Shown piece after piece: positions 51,441 to 62,900 of a stretch of 64,000 bases of DNA (within the stretch, counting starts at the first letter, position 1; each line of letters starts with the position of its first letter). The translations under genes and the position numbers were made by a program. The DNA comes from Aquirufa lenticrescens (GTDB taxonomy: Bacteria > Bacteroidota > Bacteroidia > Cytophagales > Spirosomataceae), in NCBI RefSeq assembly GCF_019916085.1, contig NZ_CP049834.1, positions 1,100,501 to 1,164,500 on the forward strand, in the 5' to 3' direction. The notes under the pieces are model-generated. The model was not told the origin of the DNA and did not search any database. It saw nothing but the letters and a program-made list of their open reading frames with translations.

Positions 51441-53666
51441 TTAACGGACCCAATACCAAATAATACCAGGAAACTCATTTACATCCCCTCCTGTTCCAGC
51501 ATTACTAATCCATGGCACTGGGGGATATCCATAAAAAGTAGAAATTAATGTGCCCCACCAATTACCTGTACCATCACAAATTGTTAATAAACCATACCCA
51601 GAACCAGCAGTTGAACTATACCATGGCATTCTTTGTGACAAACCCATATTGTTTGCCACATATTCCCATTTATTGAACTTTTTGTCGACTGTGACATTAG
51701 TTTGTGTATTATCTGTATTAACAAAACTATAATTCCCATTGGCCGTCCAAATTCCACCATAGCTTTTTCTATTAGTAGCATCAATCATATATTGAAAACC
51801 ACTTGCACTTTTTTTAATATAATTTGCCCACCCAACAATAGAATAATTTGATGTAGAAGTGCTTGTAATATCTGCATTGGTTGTAAATGGATTCGAAGAA
51901 TTTAAGGAAATCGCATTCGCATAATTCCATCCTGCATAAGATGAATTTTTCAATATTAATGTCCATCCACCACCTTCCGTAGTCATGTCTGCGTAAATTT
52001 TAATTGGGATACCTCCATTGATATTTGCATTTTTTATCCAATAAAATCCATCGGGTGAGTTAGGATAATCTTGTTTAATTTGATAAGCACTAGTAGATGC
52101 CGATGCGGGACCAAGCCCATCTTTAGCAGCACGAAATTTATACCTATAAGCTGTAAAATTAGTATTGATTTCCTGTTGCGTTAATTCACGATTATAAATT
52201 TTAAAATTGGCGACACCCATATTTATCTTATACCCATCTGAAAGCCTCCACCCAGAAATTCTGCCTATCCCTGATCCAAAAACCGCATTTGCTGCGCTCC
52301 AACCAGTCCCTGCAATTTGTGTACTAAGTGTTTGTTGAACTCCATTAATATAAATTTTATTGGAGGTGTAATTACTCCCAGGATACATGACAAATGTATA
52401 ATGTTGCCAATCACCCCAATAAGTACTAAAGACAGAAGTATTGATTCCATATAAAACACCATTGCCGCAATTAAATCCTAAATGTCCATCACTTGTCCAA
52501 ACATCATATGTATTGAAACCAAACATCATACCATTCATATTTGAAGCCCCAACATTCGTTACATTCGCCCACATCTCTACAGTTACAGCGGTTGCATTAC
52601 TTACATTAGCCGTAAAATCCCCATAATTAGTTGTGCCATCAAATGAAAAATACCCCTCGTAAGATGGATAGTATTTATTTGAGCTTAAACTAGCATCGTT
52701 TGCGTTTAGAGTTAAATCTTTCCAAATAGTTGAGGATCCTGTATAACTACTTGAATTCCCTGCATCTAAATTTAACACCAATCCAGAATTTGAAAAACAA
52801 GTTATAGCCACACTGCCATCACCAGTTGTATTTGGTGTCCCAAATATACTATAGGCAGAACTGGATTTTGTAGAACCACCAGCACCACCACCCGTAGCTC
52901 CGCCACCGCCTGCACCTCCGCCGCCTCCAAAAAATCCGCCGCCTGCGCCGCCTCCACCGTTCCAACCCCCTACTCCAGTATCTGAGCCTCCAGATCCACC
53001 AGAAATATCATTACCGTTTGTCCCTTTAGTTCCAGGATCATAGGGCTCTCCGGCTAATCCGGGTTCAGTTATAGTGGCTGCATAGCCATTCTGGTATTTG
53101 TTATTCTTTATATAAGCTGGCTCAACGGGTTGATTTCCATTGCTAGAAGTTCCACTAATCGTATTCCCCGCATTACCACCAGTATAATTAAACTCTGTAG
53201 AAATTCCTGCTCCACCTCCACCTCCACCAGCAACTACTAAAGCGTTTGCATTCGCTGGACTTGCGGAAGTAAACACCCCTGATAATCCTCCGCCTGCACC
53301 TCCATAGTTACCTCCACTTCCACCATTACCTCCAAAGCCATACTTAGCCGTAGCTGATTGGCCAGGAAATCCGCCCACTACGATGTATAAAGTTTGGCCT
53401 GGCGTTACATTTAAAGTTGTCGTTATATTTGCTCCTGCACCACCTATTTGTCCTCTGGCACCTGTACCTCCTTTGGCCCCTATAGCATTCACCTGAATAC
53501 TCGTGACACGATTAGGCACGATGAACTTTTGAATAGCACCTGAATAGGAAAATACTTGAGTGGTATTTACAAAAGGTTTCCGAAGTGCTAAGTTTTGAAA
53601 ATTAATTTGCGCATTCGACAAAATCGAAGATGTCAATAAAAATAGTATGAAATAAAATTTCCGCAT
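51441..53666 (-). CDS. Surface protein with glycine-rich, LamG-like and fibrinogen-like domains
   Basis: A 741-residue exported protein (MRKFYFILFLLTSSILSNAQ). Residues 60-285 are a glycine-rich beta region (GGGGAGGGFFGGGGGAGGGG). Residues about 300-500 resemble a LamG/concanavalin-like domain (LVLNLDAGNSSSYTGSSTIW, YFSFDGTTNYGDF, VTVEMWANVTN). The last 230 or so (YPNSPDGFYWIKNANI, IKIYADMTTEGGGWTLILKN, NEFPGIIWYWVR) form a fibrinogen-like GGGW domain, here with Tyr-Ala-Asp-Met where others have YCDM. These folds bind glycans in other proteins. The TGIGT module is missing. It sits within the fibre operon. Confidence 0.82.
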   Translation of the reverse strand: MRKFYFILFLLTSSILSNAQINFQNLALRKPFVNTTQVFSYSGAIQKFIVPNRVTSIQVNAIGAKGGTGARGQIGGAGANITTTLNVTPGQTLYIVVGGFPGQSATAKYGFGGNGGSGGNYGGAGGGLSGVFTSASPANANALVVAGGGGGGAGISTEFNYTGGNAGNTISGTSSNGNQPVEPAYIKNNKYQNGYAATITEPGLAGEPYDPGTKGTNGNDISGGSGGSDTGVGGWNGGGGAGGGFFGGGGGAGGGGATGGGAGGSTKSSSAYSIFGTPNTTGDGSVAITCFSNSGLVLNLDAGNSSSYTGSSTIWKDLTLNANDASLSSNKYYPSYEGYFSFDGTTNYGDFTANVSNATAVTVEMWANVTNVGASNMNGMMFGFNTYDVWTSDGHLGFNCGNGVLYGINTSVFSTYWGDWQHYTFVMYPGSNYTSNKIYINGVQQTLSTQIAGTGWSAANAVFGSGIGRISGWRLSDGYKINMGVANFKIYNRELTQQEINTNFTAYRYKFRAAKDGLGPASASTSAYQIKQDYPNSPDGFYWIKNANINGGIPIKIYADMTTEGGGWTLILKNSSYAGWNYANAISLNSSNPFTTNADITSTSTSNYSIVGWANYIKKSASGFQYMIDATNRKSYGGIWTANGNYSFVNTDNTQTNVTVDKKFNKWEYVANNMGLSQRMPWYSSTAGSGYGLLTICDGTGNWWGTLISTFYGYPPVPWISNAGTGGDVNEFPGIIWYWVR

Positions 53667-53669
53667 TTT

Positions 53670-54281
53670 TTAATATATACTATCTCCAAAAACAAAACCT
53701 GTTGATGTGGTATTCATTACTAATCCAACAATACTATTTGTAGATCTTGTTGTTAAACCGTTGGCAGAATTTAACGTTACACCGGTACCTTGGACAAAAA
53801 TGACTTGACCTACGCCGCCTTGTATTACTTGACATGAAAAACCAACTGGCAAATTATTTGGTACCGTTACATTAATGCTAGTGGTTGATGTAATCAGAAA
53901 TATCTTATTGTTATCAGTGGCTGCTAAAGAAAACGAAGAAGGAGATGTAGTCTTACTATTATCAATAATTAATCCATTCGCAATTGCTATCCAACTAGTT
54001 CCGTTATAATAATAATACCCGGGAACTACCTTATAAGGGTCCGTTGTAGTAGTTGCAGTATTGTAAACTAACAATCCTGTTGCCGGGGTAATGGAAGATC
54101 CTGCAGAATTTTTAATCGTTGTATTATCATTAGTTCCAGTTAATGCAATGCGAGGGGGTAAAAATCCTTTATCGGAAGCAAATACATCTAGCTTCGCAGA
54201 GGCATTAGGAGTGGTGGTGCCTATGCCAGTTTGGGCCAATGCACCAAAAGAAACCAATAAGAAGAAGACTATTTTTTTCAT
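53670..54281 (-). CDS. Short surface protein with TGIGT module and beta-rich C-terminal domain
   Basis: The ATG at 54,281 gives 203 residues starting MKKIVFFLLVSFGALAQ, a normal signal peptide; a longer frame from 54,353 overlaps the upstream gene and is unlikely. The TGIGTTTPNASAKLDVFASD, KGFLPPRIALTGTNDN and YYYYNGTSWIAI module is followed by a roughly 95-residue domain (AATDNNKIFLITSTTSINVT, GVGQVIFVQGTGVTLNSANG) that resembles the last domain of the giant protein. One base separates it from the upstream gene. Confidence 0.8.
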   Translation of the reverse strand: MKKIVFFLLVSFGALAQTGIGTTTPNASAKLDVFASDKGFLPPRIALTGTNDNTTIKNSAGSSITPATGLLVYNTATTTTDPYKVVPGYYYYNGTSWIAIANGLIIDNSKTTSPSSFSLAATDNNKIFLITSTTSINVTVPNNLPVGFSCQVIQGGVGQVIFVQGTGVTLNSANGLTTRSTNSIVGLVMNTTSTGFVFGDSIY

Positions 54282-54282
54282 A

Positions 54283-55638
54283 TTATCGAATCCAAATTTG
54301 ATGGAAGGTGCTATTTTGATACCCTGTGCCACCTGTTCCTGCAGGGTAATCATCTACTTCCCATCTATCTGTATATCCTTTGATTCCCCAGTGATTTAAC
54401 CCGGCGATCCAAAATGGAAATTCCGTCATTGCTTTGTTCCCCTGACTTGTAAAAAAGCTAGACGCACTTCCTGGCGTAATTCCATTATGACCTGTAAGTG
54501 GAAAAGCCCCTGATTGTATCCCTGATGCACTTCCTGTACCCGTTTTAAAATAACTGATTGTCTCGGGATGTGAAGTCTTAAAATTTACAATTCTATTGTG
54601 CCCTGATGTTATTCCATAAAAACGTAGTTCCGTAAAAGTAAAACTACTTAAATAGGCTGGTGAAGTATGCCCCCAAGTAGTTGTACCTTGTTCATTTGTA
54701 CCTAAGGCAGTAGAGCCTTGAAGTGGTAAGGAATTTGCTCTAACATTTAATTCAGGATTAGTACCTCCTGCATGTAAATAATTCAATACCAAAGTCCATC
54801 CTCCGCCATCAGTCGCCATATCACAATAGCAAGTCGTATTAGGCTGTGCCCCAGCTAATCCGTCAGGATCTATAGTATAAGTACCAGAAGCTGAACCTGG
54901 GAAAGCGGCTAAAATTTCTTTACATGACCTTAAGATATTTTCACGAAACAATATACCTAATCGCATGGATGGATAGTTAGAGTTAGTAATTGGTGTAACT
55001 CGCACAAAGCGTGCAAGCATGACATTTGAAAAGTTGTTGTACACCTTTGTATTTTGATCCGAATTCAAAGTCATACCCGTGCTTGCAACTGCCCAATTAA
55101 CATTATCTATACTCGTTTCCACTTTAGCACTGGTTACCCACTGGGCCATATTACCTCTACCTTGCGTAACTATCCCTTGTACCCAACGTGGACTTTGAAG
55201 ATCATATTGTAAATAATCATTGGGGTTATCTACTGTTCCAGCTGACCAAGCCTGTGTTGCGTCTAACCATGGTCTATTATGTGATACTCCATAGGCATCA
55301 TTAATATAAACACTTGATGAAGACCAATTGATTGAATTATTAATAGACTCCATGGTAGGGGCTCCATTCATACTGGTTGCAGCTACCCATTTACTGGAAT
55401 TATTTGTTAACACTAATTTAGCCGTGCCATTAAAGGTAATTTTATTTGAATAGACCGTTGTGATATTGGGTATAGTGATGGTGTGACCTGTTAATATATT
55501 AGCATTTCCCGTTAAATCTTTAGGACTTGTCCAAATAGCCGTGTTATTAAAGTTACCCGATCCCGTACTGTTGGTAGATGTTTGAGCAACAAGCACCGAT
55601 AATTTACACAAAAGAAAAAGAACCCATACTCTTTTCAT
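54283..55638 (-). CDS. Surface protein with discoidin-like and fibrinogen-like (YCDxxxxGGGW) domains
   Basis: A 451-residue exported protein (MKRVWVLFLLCKLSVLVAQ). Residues 85-230 match the F5/8 type C (discoidin) pattern: WLDATQAWSAGTVDNPNDYL, WVQGIVTQGRGNMAQWVTSA and ARFVRVTPITNSNYPSMRLG. Residues 235-451 are a fibrinogen-like domain: SCKEILAAFPGSASGTYTID, CYCDMATDGGGWTLVLNYL and ending FHQIWIR. Both folds are typical of animal lectins and matrix proteins and bind sugars or lipids. Bacterial members of the YCDxxxxGGGW family are known, but the pairing with discoidin in a fibre locus is notable. Confidence 0.85.
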   Translation of the reverse strand: MKRVWVLFLLCKLSVLVAQTSTNSTGSGNFNNTAIWTSPKDLTGNANILTGHTITIPNITTVYSNKITFNGTAKLVLTNNSSKWVAATSMNGAPTMESINNSINWSSSSVYINDAYGVSHNRPWLDATQAWSAGTVDNPNDYLQYDLQSPRWVQGIVTQGRGNMAQWVTSAKVETSIDNVNWAVASTGMTLNSDQNTKVYNNFSNVMLARFVRVTPITNSNYPSMRLGILFRENILRSCKEILAAFPGSASGTYTIDPDGLAGAQPNTTCYCDMATDGGGWTLVLNYLHAGGTNPELNVRANSLPLQGSTALGTNEQGTTTWGHTSPAYLSSFTFTELRFYGITSGHNRIVNFKTSHPETISYFKTGTGSASGIQSGAFPLTGHNGITPGSASSFFTSQGNKAMTEFPFWIAGLNHWGIKGYTDRWEVDDYPAGTGGTGYQNSTFHQIWIR

Positions 55639-55644
55639 GGTCGT

Positions 55645-56589
55645 CTATTTTTTCTTGCGCTTTAACTTCTTGACTTGAGATTTTAAGCTATCGATTTGCT
55701 TTTGTTGCTCTTTGATAGCCTCCACTAAAAGGGCTACTACTTTGTCGTATTTCACCGAGCGGTATTCCTCTGGCGAATTGTCTTTAGACACTACCTCTGG
55801 CAGGATTTTCTCTACTTCTTGAGCGATGAAACCTACTGAACGATTTTCACTAAAGCTACGAGTAGGAAACTCAGTCGTCTTCCAATCAAAATTTACCCCA
55901 CGAAGCTGCAATACTTTTTGCAACGGATTTTCGATAGGAGAGATATTCGTTTTAAACCGTGCATCTGAGGAACCAGCGATGGAGTTTGCAATGATATCGC
56001 CCGCAACTTGCAAACGTACGGAAGGAGTTAAGCTACCCATGCCGATATTCCCATTTTCCATAATGGTAATGCCATTTGTTTCTGCAATGGAATTAAAAAT
56101 ACGGAGTCTAGCATCGGATGAGGTCGTGCCATATTGATCAATTATCCAGTCTGCCGTACTTCCGTTTAAAGATTTTTTAATATTGATTTGGCCTCCTTCG
56201 TTAGAAGTAAAGGCCGGATTAATCGAAATTTCTCCAGGGATAGTTCCTGTAGAATTTCCTACCGTGAGGGTGCTATTAGGAGCCGAAGTTCCTATCCCTA
56301 CATTGCCACCTATAGGATTAAATGCCAAGCTGTATAGGGTGGCATAATTCCCTCTATCTCTCGCCTGCATCCAAGAAAATGTAGACGTAGAACTTAGGCC
56401 AAAATCCAACACGTGCGTATTTGCTCCTGATGCGCCTAACCTTAGGTTGCCATTTGCTGAAGAGTTAGAAGTAGCTGGATCTGCCTTAGTCGTAAATATG
56501 TCTAGCTTATTAATGGGCGTAGTCGTCCCTATCCCCGTTTGGGAAAAGGCATAAAACGACACCAATAAAAGGACGACTATTTTTTTCAA
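55645..56589 (-). CDS. Tail-fibre-like surface protein with S74 chaperone (2)
   Basis: A 314-residue exported protein (MKKIVVLLLVSFYAFSQ). It has TGIGTTTPINKLDIFTTKAD at the start, GNVGIGTSAPNSTLTVGNST and GNIGMGSLTPSVRLQVAGDI as fibre motifs, and an S74 chaperone from about 205: SSDARFKTNI (Ser208-Lys213 dyad), GVNFDWKTTEFP, VGFIAQEVEKILPEVV and YDKVVALLVEAIKEQQ. A basic coiled coil (QIDSLKSQVKKLKRKKK) ends it. It is two bases downstream of the small gene next to the giant protein. Likely a trimeric fibre that matures by self-cleavage. Confidence 0.88.
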   Translation of the reverse strand: MKKIVVLLLVSFYAFSQTGIGTTTPINKLDIFTTKADPATSNSSANGNLRLGASGANTHVLDFGLSSTSTFSWMQARDRGNYATLYSLAFNPIGGNVGIGTSAPNSTLTVGNSTGTIPGEISINPAFTSNEGGQINIKKSLNGSTADWIIDQYGTTSSDARLRIFNSIAETNGITIMENGNIGMGSLTPSVRLQVAGDIIANSIAGSSDARFKTNISPIENPLQKVLQLRGVNFDWKTTEFPTRSFSENRSVGFIAQEVEKILPEVVSKDNSPEEYRSVKYDKVVALLVEAIKEQQKQIDSLKSQVKKLKRKKK

Positions 56590-56591
56590 TG

Positions 56592-56870
56592 CTATTTTTT
56601 CTTGGTTGGTGCCGCTACTGGTGCCGGTGCCGCCACCACGCTATCTAAACGTGCGGTGCGCGCCATGTCTTTTTGTAAACTGTCTATCGCCGAGATGATG
56701 AATTTCACTTGCGAGTGGGGCAGGTTGCTTTGGTCTGCGATCGCTTTGATCGAGTTCAAATTATTCCAGTGGTAATTCACCGTAGGTTCCGCGATGCGCA
56801 TCGAGATGAATCTGTCAGCGGCGAAAGAGAATAAGGCCAAAGCCCCAGCAAGCATTAATACTTTTTTCAT
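56592..56870 (-). CDS. Small exported protein between the giant fibre and S74 genes
   Basis: A 92-residue protein with an N-terminal hydrophobic segment (MKKVLMLAGALALFSFA) and a helical body (NLNSIKAIADQSNLPHSQVK, FIISAIDSLQKDMART), ending in an Ala/Pro tail (VVAAPAPVAAPTKKK). No family was recognised. It lies 32 bp after the giant gene and two bases before the S74 gene, so it is in the same transcript. A periplasmic helper of fibre export or an anchor are possibilities. Confidence 0.65.
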   Translation of the reverse strand: MKKVLMLAGALALFSFAADRFISMRIAEPTVNYHWNNLNSIKAIADQSNLPHSQVKFIISAIDSLQKDMARTARLDSVVAAPAPVAAPTKKK

Positions 56871-56902
56871 TTTATGTTGTGTTAAAATTGTTCTTTATAG
56901 TT

Positions 56903-59900
56903 TTAGAATAGTGCTCTAAATAATATCCATTGACTATTTGTTCCGTCTGCAATTAATTTAACCCAGTTGTTAGATGCTTCAACGCCTAGAGTTGCAGATC
57001 CCGCTGTGTTATTTGCAAAGTCTGCCACTATTTTCTGCGTTCCATTTGCATTAATTGTGACATTGAAATTCGAAATATTTTTAATAATAATTTCTTTGCC
57101 ACTCATTGTGCTTGTAATAGCCGGCAGAGAGATTGTACCCGTTGCAGCATTTGAATAAATCACATATTTATCATCCGTTGCAGAAACGGTATAAGTCGCA
57201 GAAGAAGAAACCAATCTAAATGCAGCATTCGGATTTGAATTCCAAGTTGCTCCTCCATTAGCATCAGAAGTTAAAACTTTATTTAATCCTGCGCCTGTAG
57301 AAATCGTAACCGTGCTACTGAAAGTAGCAGCCCCTGTTGTAGTTAAGGTAGTTAATGTCGAATTACCAGATGCCGTCAATGTAGATAAAGTCGTTGCACC
57401 TGTCACTCCTAAAGTACCCCCAACCGTTTCATTATTCGTAACACTCAAACTTGTTAAGGTAGATGTTCCGGCTGTTAAGGTACTTGCTAAGGTTGTAGCA
57501 CCTGTTACTCCTAAAGTTCCGCCTACAGTTTCATTATTCGTAACACTCAAACTTGTTAAAGTAGATGTACCGGCAGTTAAGGTAGATGATAAGGTTGTGG
57601 CTCCTGTCACTCCTAAAGTTCCGCCAACATTCACATTTCCAACAATACCAGCACCACCACCAACTTGTAAAGCCCCCGTTGTTGTAGAAGTAGATGCCGT
57701 TGTTCTAGCCAAGGTTAAATCACCATTGATGGTAGCACTTGTTATGGAAGTGTTACCAATTACAGTAGTGTTTGATCCATTGCCCTTTGCATTTGAGCCA
57801 ATTACAATTTCATTCGTTGAACTGGTTGTGTTAGACAAGGCCATAGTTCCAATAAAGATACTATTAGTACTACTAGTTAGGTACCCAGAGGAAGTTCCCT
57901 GTGGTCCAGTTGTAGCATTATTGTATGCGCCAGCTGAACTTCCTATAGCAATATTTGAATTCCCTGATGTTATTTTAGAAAGCGCATTGCCTCCAATACT
58001 CGTATTATCAGCACCGGTAATTGCACTCCCCATCGAACTATTTCCAATTGATATATTATTATTAATTTCACTAGCAGTAACTGAAACTAAATACCTTAAT
58101 GAAGAACCACCAAATGCGATGTTATTTGATCCAATTGTATTAGCAGATAAAACATTACTTCCTACACCAATATTGCCATTACCACTTGTTAATCTATTTA
58201 ATGTACTATATCCAATTCCAACGTTATTGCTTCCAGATAGGTCATTGCTAAAAATACTAGACCCTATTGCATAATTGTAATTATACGCTCCCGTACTACT
58301 AAGGTTATCTGAGAGACCAATAGATAAATTTGAGGCATTACTTGTTGAGCTAGACCCTACAGAAAGATTTGCTCCATTAAAATCAGCTGCATAAACACTT
58401 CCTGAAACACCAACACCCCCATATACTTGCAATGCACCAGTAAACCTAGAAGTTGAAGCTGTGCTAGAACTTACCAAAACTCCTCCGCCACTACCGACTC
58501 TTAATCCCCACTTTGTTGGACTACCTGTACCACTAAAGGTTGGGGCAATATCAAGTCCAACTAATACATCTGAGCTAGATCCTGAAGTTAAAGTTGGTGA
58601 AACTAGTAAACCACGTGCTAAAGATGAACTAGCTGTTACACTAGGAGAAAATGTCTTAAGTCCAGTAAATGTTTGTGCTCCTGTTGAAATTAAACCTGGG
58701 TTTGTTGAACTTGCTGCAGCAAGAATTAAGCTTGTTCCGCTTATAGTTCCTCCAGTTGAATAAGATGTTGCACTCGTATATGAAATAGTATTTACCCCTG
58801 AAGGTGTGGATGAAACCCAACCCGTTCCATTCGATGTCAAGACATTACCTGAAGTTCCTGGACTTGTTAAACCTGTACCGCCGTAAGCAACCGCTACAGT
58901 TGATCCGTTCCAAGTACCACTTGTGATTGTAGCAACTCCAGTTAAACTAGAACCTGTAACGGTCGAAGCTAATGAGGTACCAGTTAAAGTCCCAGCATTA
59001 GCCACAATACTTGCCGTACTTGCCGCAGTCAAACGGCCCTTACTGTCTACCGTAAATGTAGGAATGGCAGTAGAGGAACCATAGGCAGCAGCTGTAACTG
59101 TTGTGTTTGTAAGTGTCGCCGCAAAACTTCCCGTACCTGTTCCTGTCACATCGCCTGTTAAGGTGATTGTCTGATCTCCTGTATTTGTTCCAGATGTATT
59201 AGAAATAACACCCGCCTGAGCATCAGTTACATAATTTCGATTTGTACTAGGCGCAATATCTGCCGTTGTTGCATCTGCACCAGCTGTTACAAGACCAAAA
59301 GCATCATAGGTGATTTTTGTTTTAGTTGCTGCTGTGATAGCAGCATTTGGAGCAATGAAACTAGTTCCCGCCGTTAAAGGCGCTTGATAATCTGTACCAG
59401 CCACCGCCGCACTTACAACACCACTTCCGTTTGCTTTTAATAATCCGCTCACGGTTCCGGCACCCCCTTTGCTACTGCTAATTACGGATCCACTCCAAGT
59501 ACCTGCAGTGATCGTACCCACCGTCGCTAAATTAGCTAGTGAAGTTAATGTTGTATTCGAAGTCGCTGAAATGTTGCTAGCAGTTGTTGCCGTCGTAGCA
59601 TTTCCTAAGAAGTTAGTAGCGGTAACGTCACTGCTGAAGGTCTTTGCCCCCGCAATCGTCTGCGCTCCCGTCGAAATTAATCCCGGATTCGAAGCATCTG
59701 CAGCAGTTAAAGTTAAGGTCGTTCCACTGATGGTTCCGCCATTCGAAGCTCCCGTAGTTGAGTAAGCTAAAGTCGAAACTCCCGCCGTAATTCCTACGGT
59801 GCTCGCTGAAGTTACTCTACCCTTAGTGTCCACCGTTAATACTGGAATCGCAGTAGAAGATCCATAAGTTCCTGAATTAACACCGGAAGCAGCTAAAGTC

Positions 59901-62900
59901 GTCGCAAAACTTCCATTTCCAGCACCTGTCACATCACCGGTTAAGGTCGTAGTAAAGTTCGCAGCCATTACATCTGTACCTATTACTAATCCTAAATTTG
60001 TTCTGGCTCCGGCGGCGGTAGTGGCGCCTGTACCACCTTTGGCAATAGCAACTTCCGTCGCACTCCAAATACCTGACGTGATATTACCCGTTAACGATAA
60101 ATCCCCCGTTAAGAATGTTTTAGTATTCGAGCTATTACCTAAAGTCACCGTATTGCTTCCATGACCTATCGCACGCATACCGATAACGACTTCATCCGTT
60201 CCTCCGCTAGTTAATGGCCTTGCGTCGTAACCTAGCAAGATACCATTATTCATCGTAGTATTATTTCCTGTAGCACCGCCATTTGGACCATAATTTCGTC
60301 CGGCAAAACCACCGACCGCGGTATTATTATTTCCAGATGTTAAATAGTCAATCGTAGCTGCACCAAGAGCAACGTTTACACTACCACCTGTATTTCTTTG
60401 CAATGCCTCACTACCCACAGCCACGTTATAGTTACCAGAAGTGTTTGCATTTAAAGCTGTTGCACCCAGGGCCGCGTTTGAAGCAACTGCTCCAGCTCCA
60501 CGTCCCACAGTTAACCCATTCACTGAAATATCTGTATTAAATGTAGCGGTATTTGTAAAGGTCTTTGCTCCCGCAATCGTCTGCGTTCCCGTCGATATTA
60601 ATCCCGGATTACTTGCATCTGCTGCTGTTAAAGTTAAGGTTGTTCCACTGATTGTTCCACCATTCGAAGCTCCAATAGTTGAATACGCTAAAGTCGAAAC
60701 TCCCGCCGTAATTCCTACCGTGCTAGCAGCTGTTAATCGACCTTTGCTATCTACTGTGAATGTAGGAATGGCAGTAGAAGATCCATAAGTTCCTGCGGTA
60801 ACTGTAGTGTTGGTTAAGGTAGCAGATCCCGTTACATTAGATGTTCCGTCAAATGCCCCACTCGTGTAGGTCACATCCCCTATTGTAGAGATGGTGCGGC
60901 CGGTTGCTAAGGCTGTTGCTGTACCCGACAAAGTTCCTGTTAAATTAGTTGCCTCTAAACTTGTTAAACCTATTACCGAAGAAACCGTTCCACCTAAAGT
61001 CATCGTGGTCGACCCTAAAATCGTTGTACTATTAGCCAGCTTCACATTTGTGATACTACCATCCGAAACACCCGCTGATGCTACACGTGTATCAACATAA
61101 TCCTTAATCAATTTTACGCTTGGATATCTTGATGTAGAAGCTGCATCTGTTGTGATGTTTGTACTCATATTATCTACAGATTGAGCTCCTAAATTTGTTA
61201 AGGCTCCTCCTGCTGTGGTGGCACCTGTACCACCTTTGGCAATATCAATCGTTGTAGCACTCCAAATACCCGAAGTGATTGTTCCCACACTAGTTAAACT
61301 AGACGCCGTAATATTACTTGCCAAAGTCGTACCCGTTAAGGTATTCGCATCTGCCGCAATCGTAATATTAGCAGATCCATCGAATGCCACACCGTTAATG
61401 TTTCTCGCTGTGGCTAAAATGGTGGCAGATGCTGCATTACCTGAAGGAGTTAAATAATCCGTACCGGCTACCGCAGCACTCACCACTCCACTTCCATTTG
61501 CTTTTAAAATTCCATTAACGGTCCCAGCACCACCATAATTACTCCCAATCGTGGTTCCACTCCAAGTCCCGCCGTTCAAATTACCCGTTAAATTGATATC
61601 TCCTTTAAAATAGTTTGCAGTAATTGAATTATTACCAATAGTGACTGTGTTAGAGCCATTACCTACCACATTATAACCGATGGCTATTTCATTTGTAGAT
61701 GTATTTGTTCCTGCACGAACGCCACTACCAATAAAAATACTTTGTGTTGAACTTGTTAAAGCGGTTCCAGAACCAGACCCAAAAAGTAAACCCGCATTAT
61801 CTCCTACAGCCACGTTATTTGAAGCTCCTGCTGCATTGTATAATGCTTTAGCCCCTAAAATTGAGTTATTTGCTCCGCCATTGTATAAGGATTGATAACC
61901 TAATACTGTATTGTTAGCCCCAGTTCCAGGATTGTAAAGTGCTTGATAACCTACAGCCACATTATTATCGCCGCTTGATGGTGCTGCAGAACTATAAAAA
62001 GATTGAGAACCTATAGCTACGTTATATCTGCTATTAGGGAATTTCATAGCTTGATAACCTAAAGCGACATTATAACCACCGGAATTAGATGCAGCTTGCG
62101 AGTTGGCCGAATTTCCAATGGCCACATTATAGTCAGACGTATTATTATTTAACGCTAATCTACCTATGGCAATATTATTCGTCTTATTATGAGTTCCATA
62201 ACCAAATAAGATTTCTCGAACAGTCATATCATTGCTAAAAGTCTTTGCTCCAGCAAACGTCTGCGTACCATTCGTTACCACACCACCATTCGATGCATCC
62301 GCAGGAGTTAAAATCAACTCTGTAGTTCCACTAATCGTTGCACCTTTCGCATTTGAAGTACCAGAAATGGCGCCAATAGAACTTAATCCTGCATTTGCCG
62401 CAACAATCGAATTCTTCACGTATTCTGTGGTAGCCACTTTCGTTGAATTATCACTCGTCGCCGGAGTAGGCGCCGTAGGAGTTCCTGTAAATGTCGGTGA
62501 AGCAAGAGGGGCTTTTAATAAAATATCGGATGTATTTGCTGTAATACTAGCCGTGTTCGCCGCCACATTCGTAGGCAATGTTGCAATCGTACTTGAACTC
62601 ACACCACCCACGGAATTCACGGTCGTTGCAAAAGATCCATTCCCTGATCCTGCAACATCGCCCGTTAAGGTTGTGGTGAAGTTCGCAGCCATCACATCGG
62701 TGCCTATCACTAAGCCTAAATTGGTTCTAGCATCAGCGGCATTAGAGGCACCTGTACCTCCTTTTAATACCGCTAACGTACCGTTGATTTTTGCTGAGGT
62801 AATACTATTATCCGCCACACCAGCATTCGCACTTTGTTGATCTACGTAGTCCTTAATCGCCTTAAACGAGGGGAATTTCGTAGTGGAATTTCCGTCAATA

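Noticed and set aside
57310-57624. Possible CRISPR-like regular repeats
   Set aside because: The 102-bp period is a whole number of codons in a coding frame and there are no short palindromic repeats with unique spacers or cas genes.
57312-58274. Open 320-codon frame on the plus strand
   Set aside because: It is antisense to the giant fibre gene. Its Val/Pro-rich repeats mirror Thr/Ala/Asn-rich codons of the real gene and it has no family likeness.
62232-62840. Open 202-codon plus-strand frame
   Set aside because: Same cause: low-complexity antisense of the giant repeat gene. Several similar frames (58461, 59469, 60441, 61215) were dropped for this reason.
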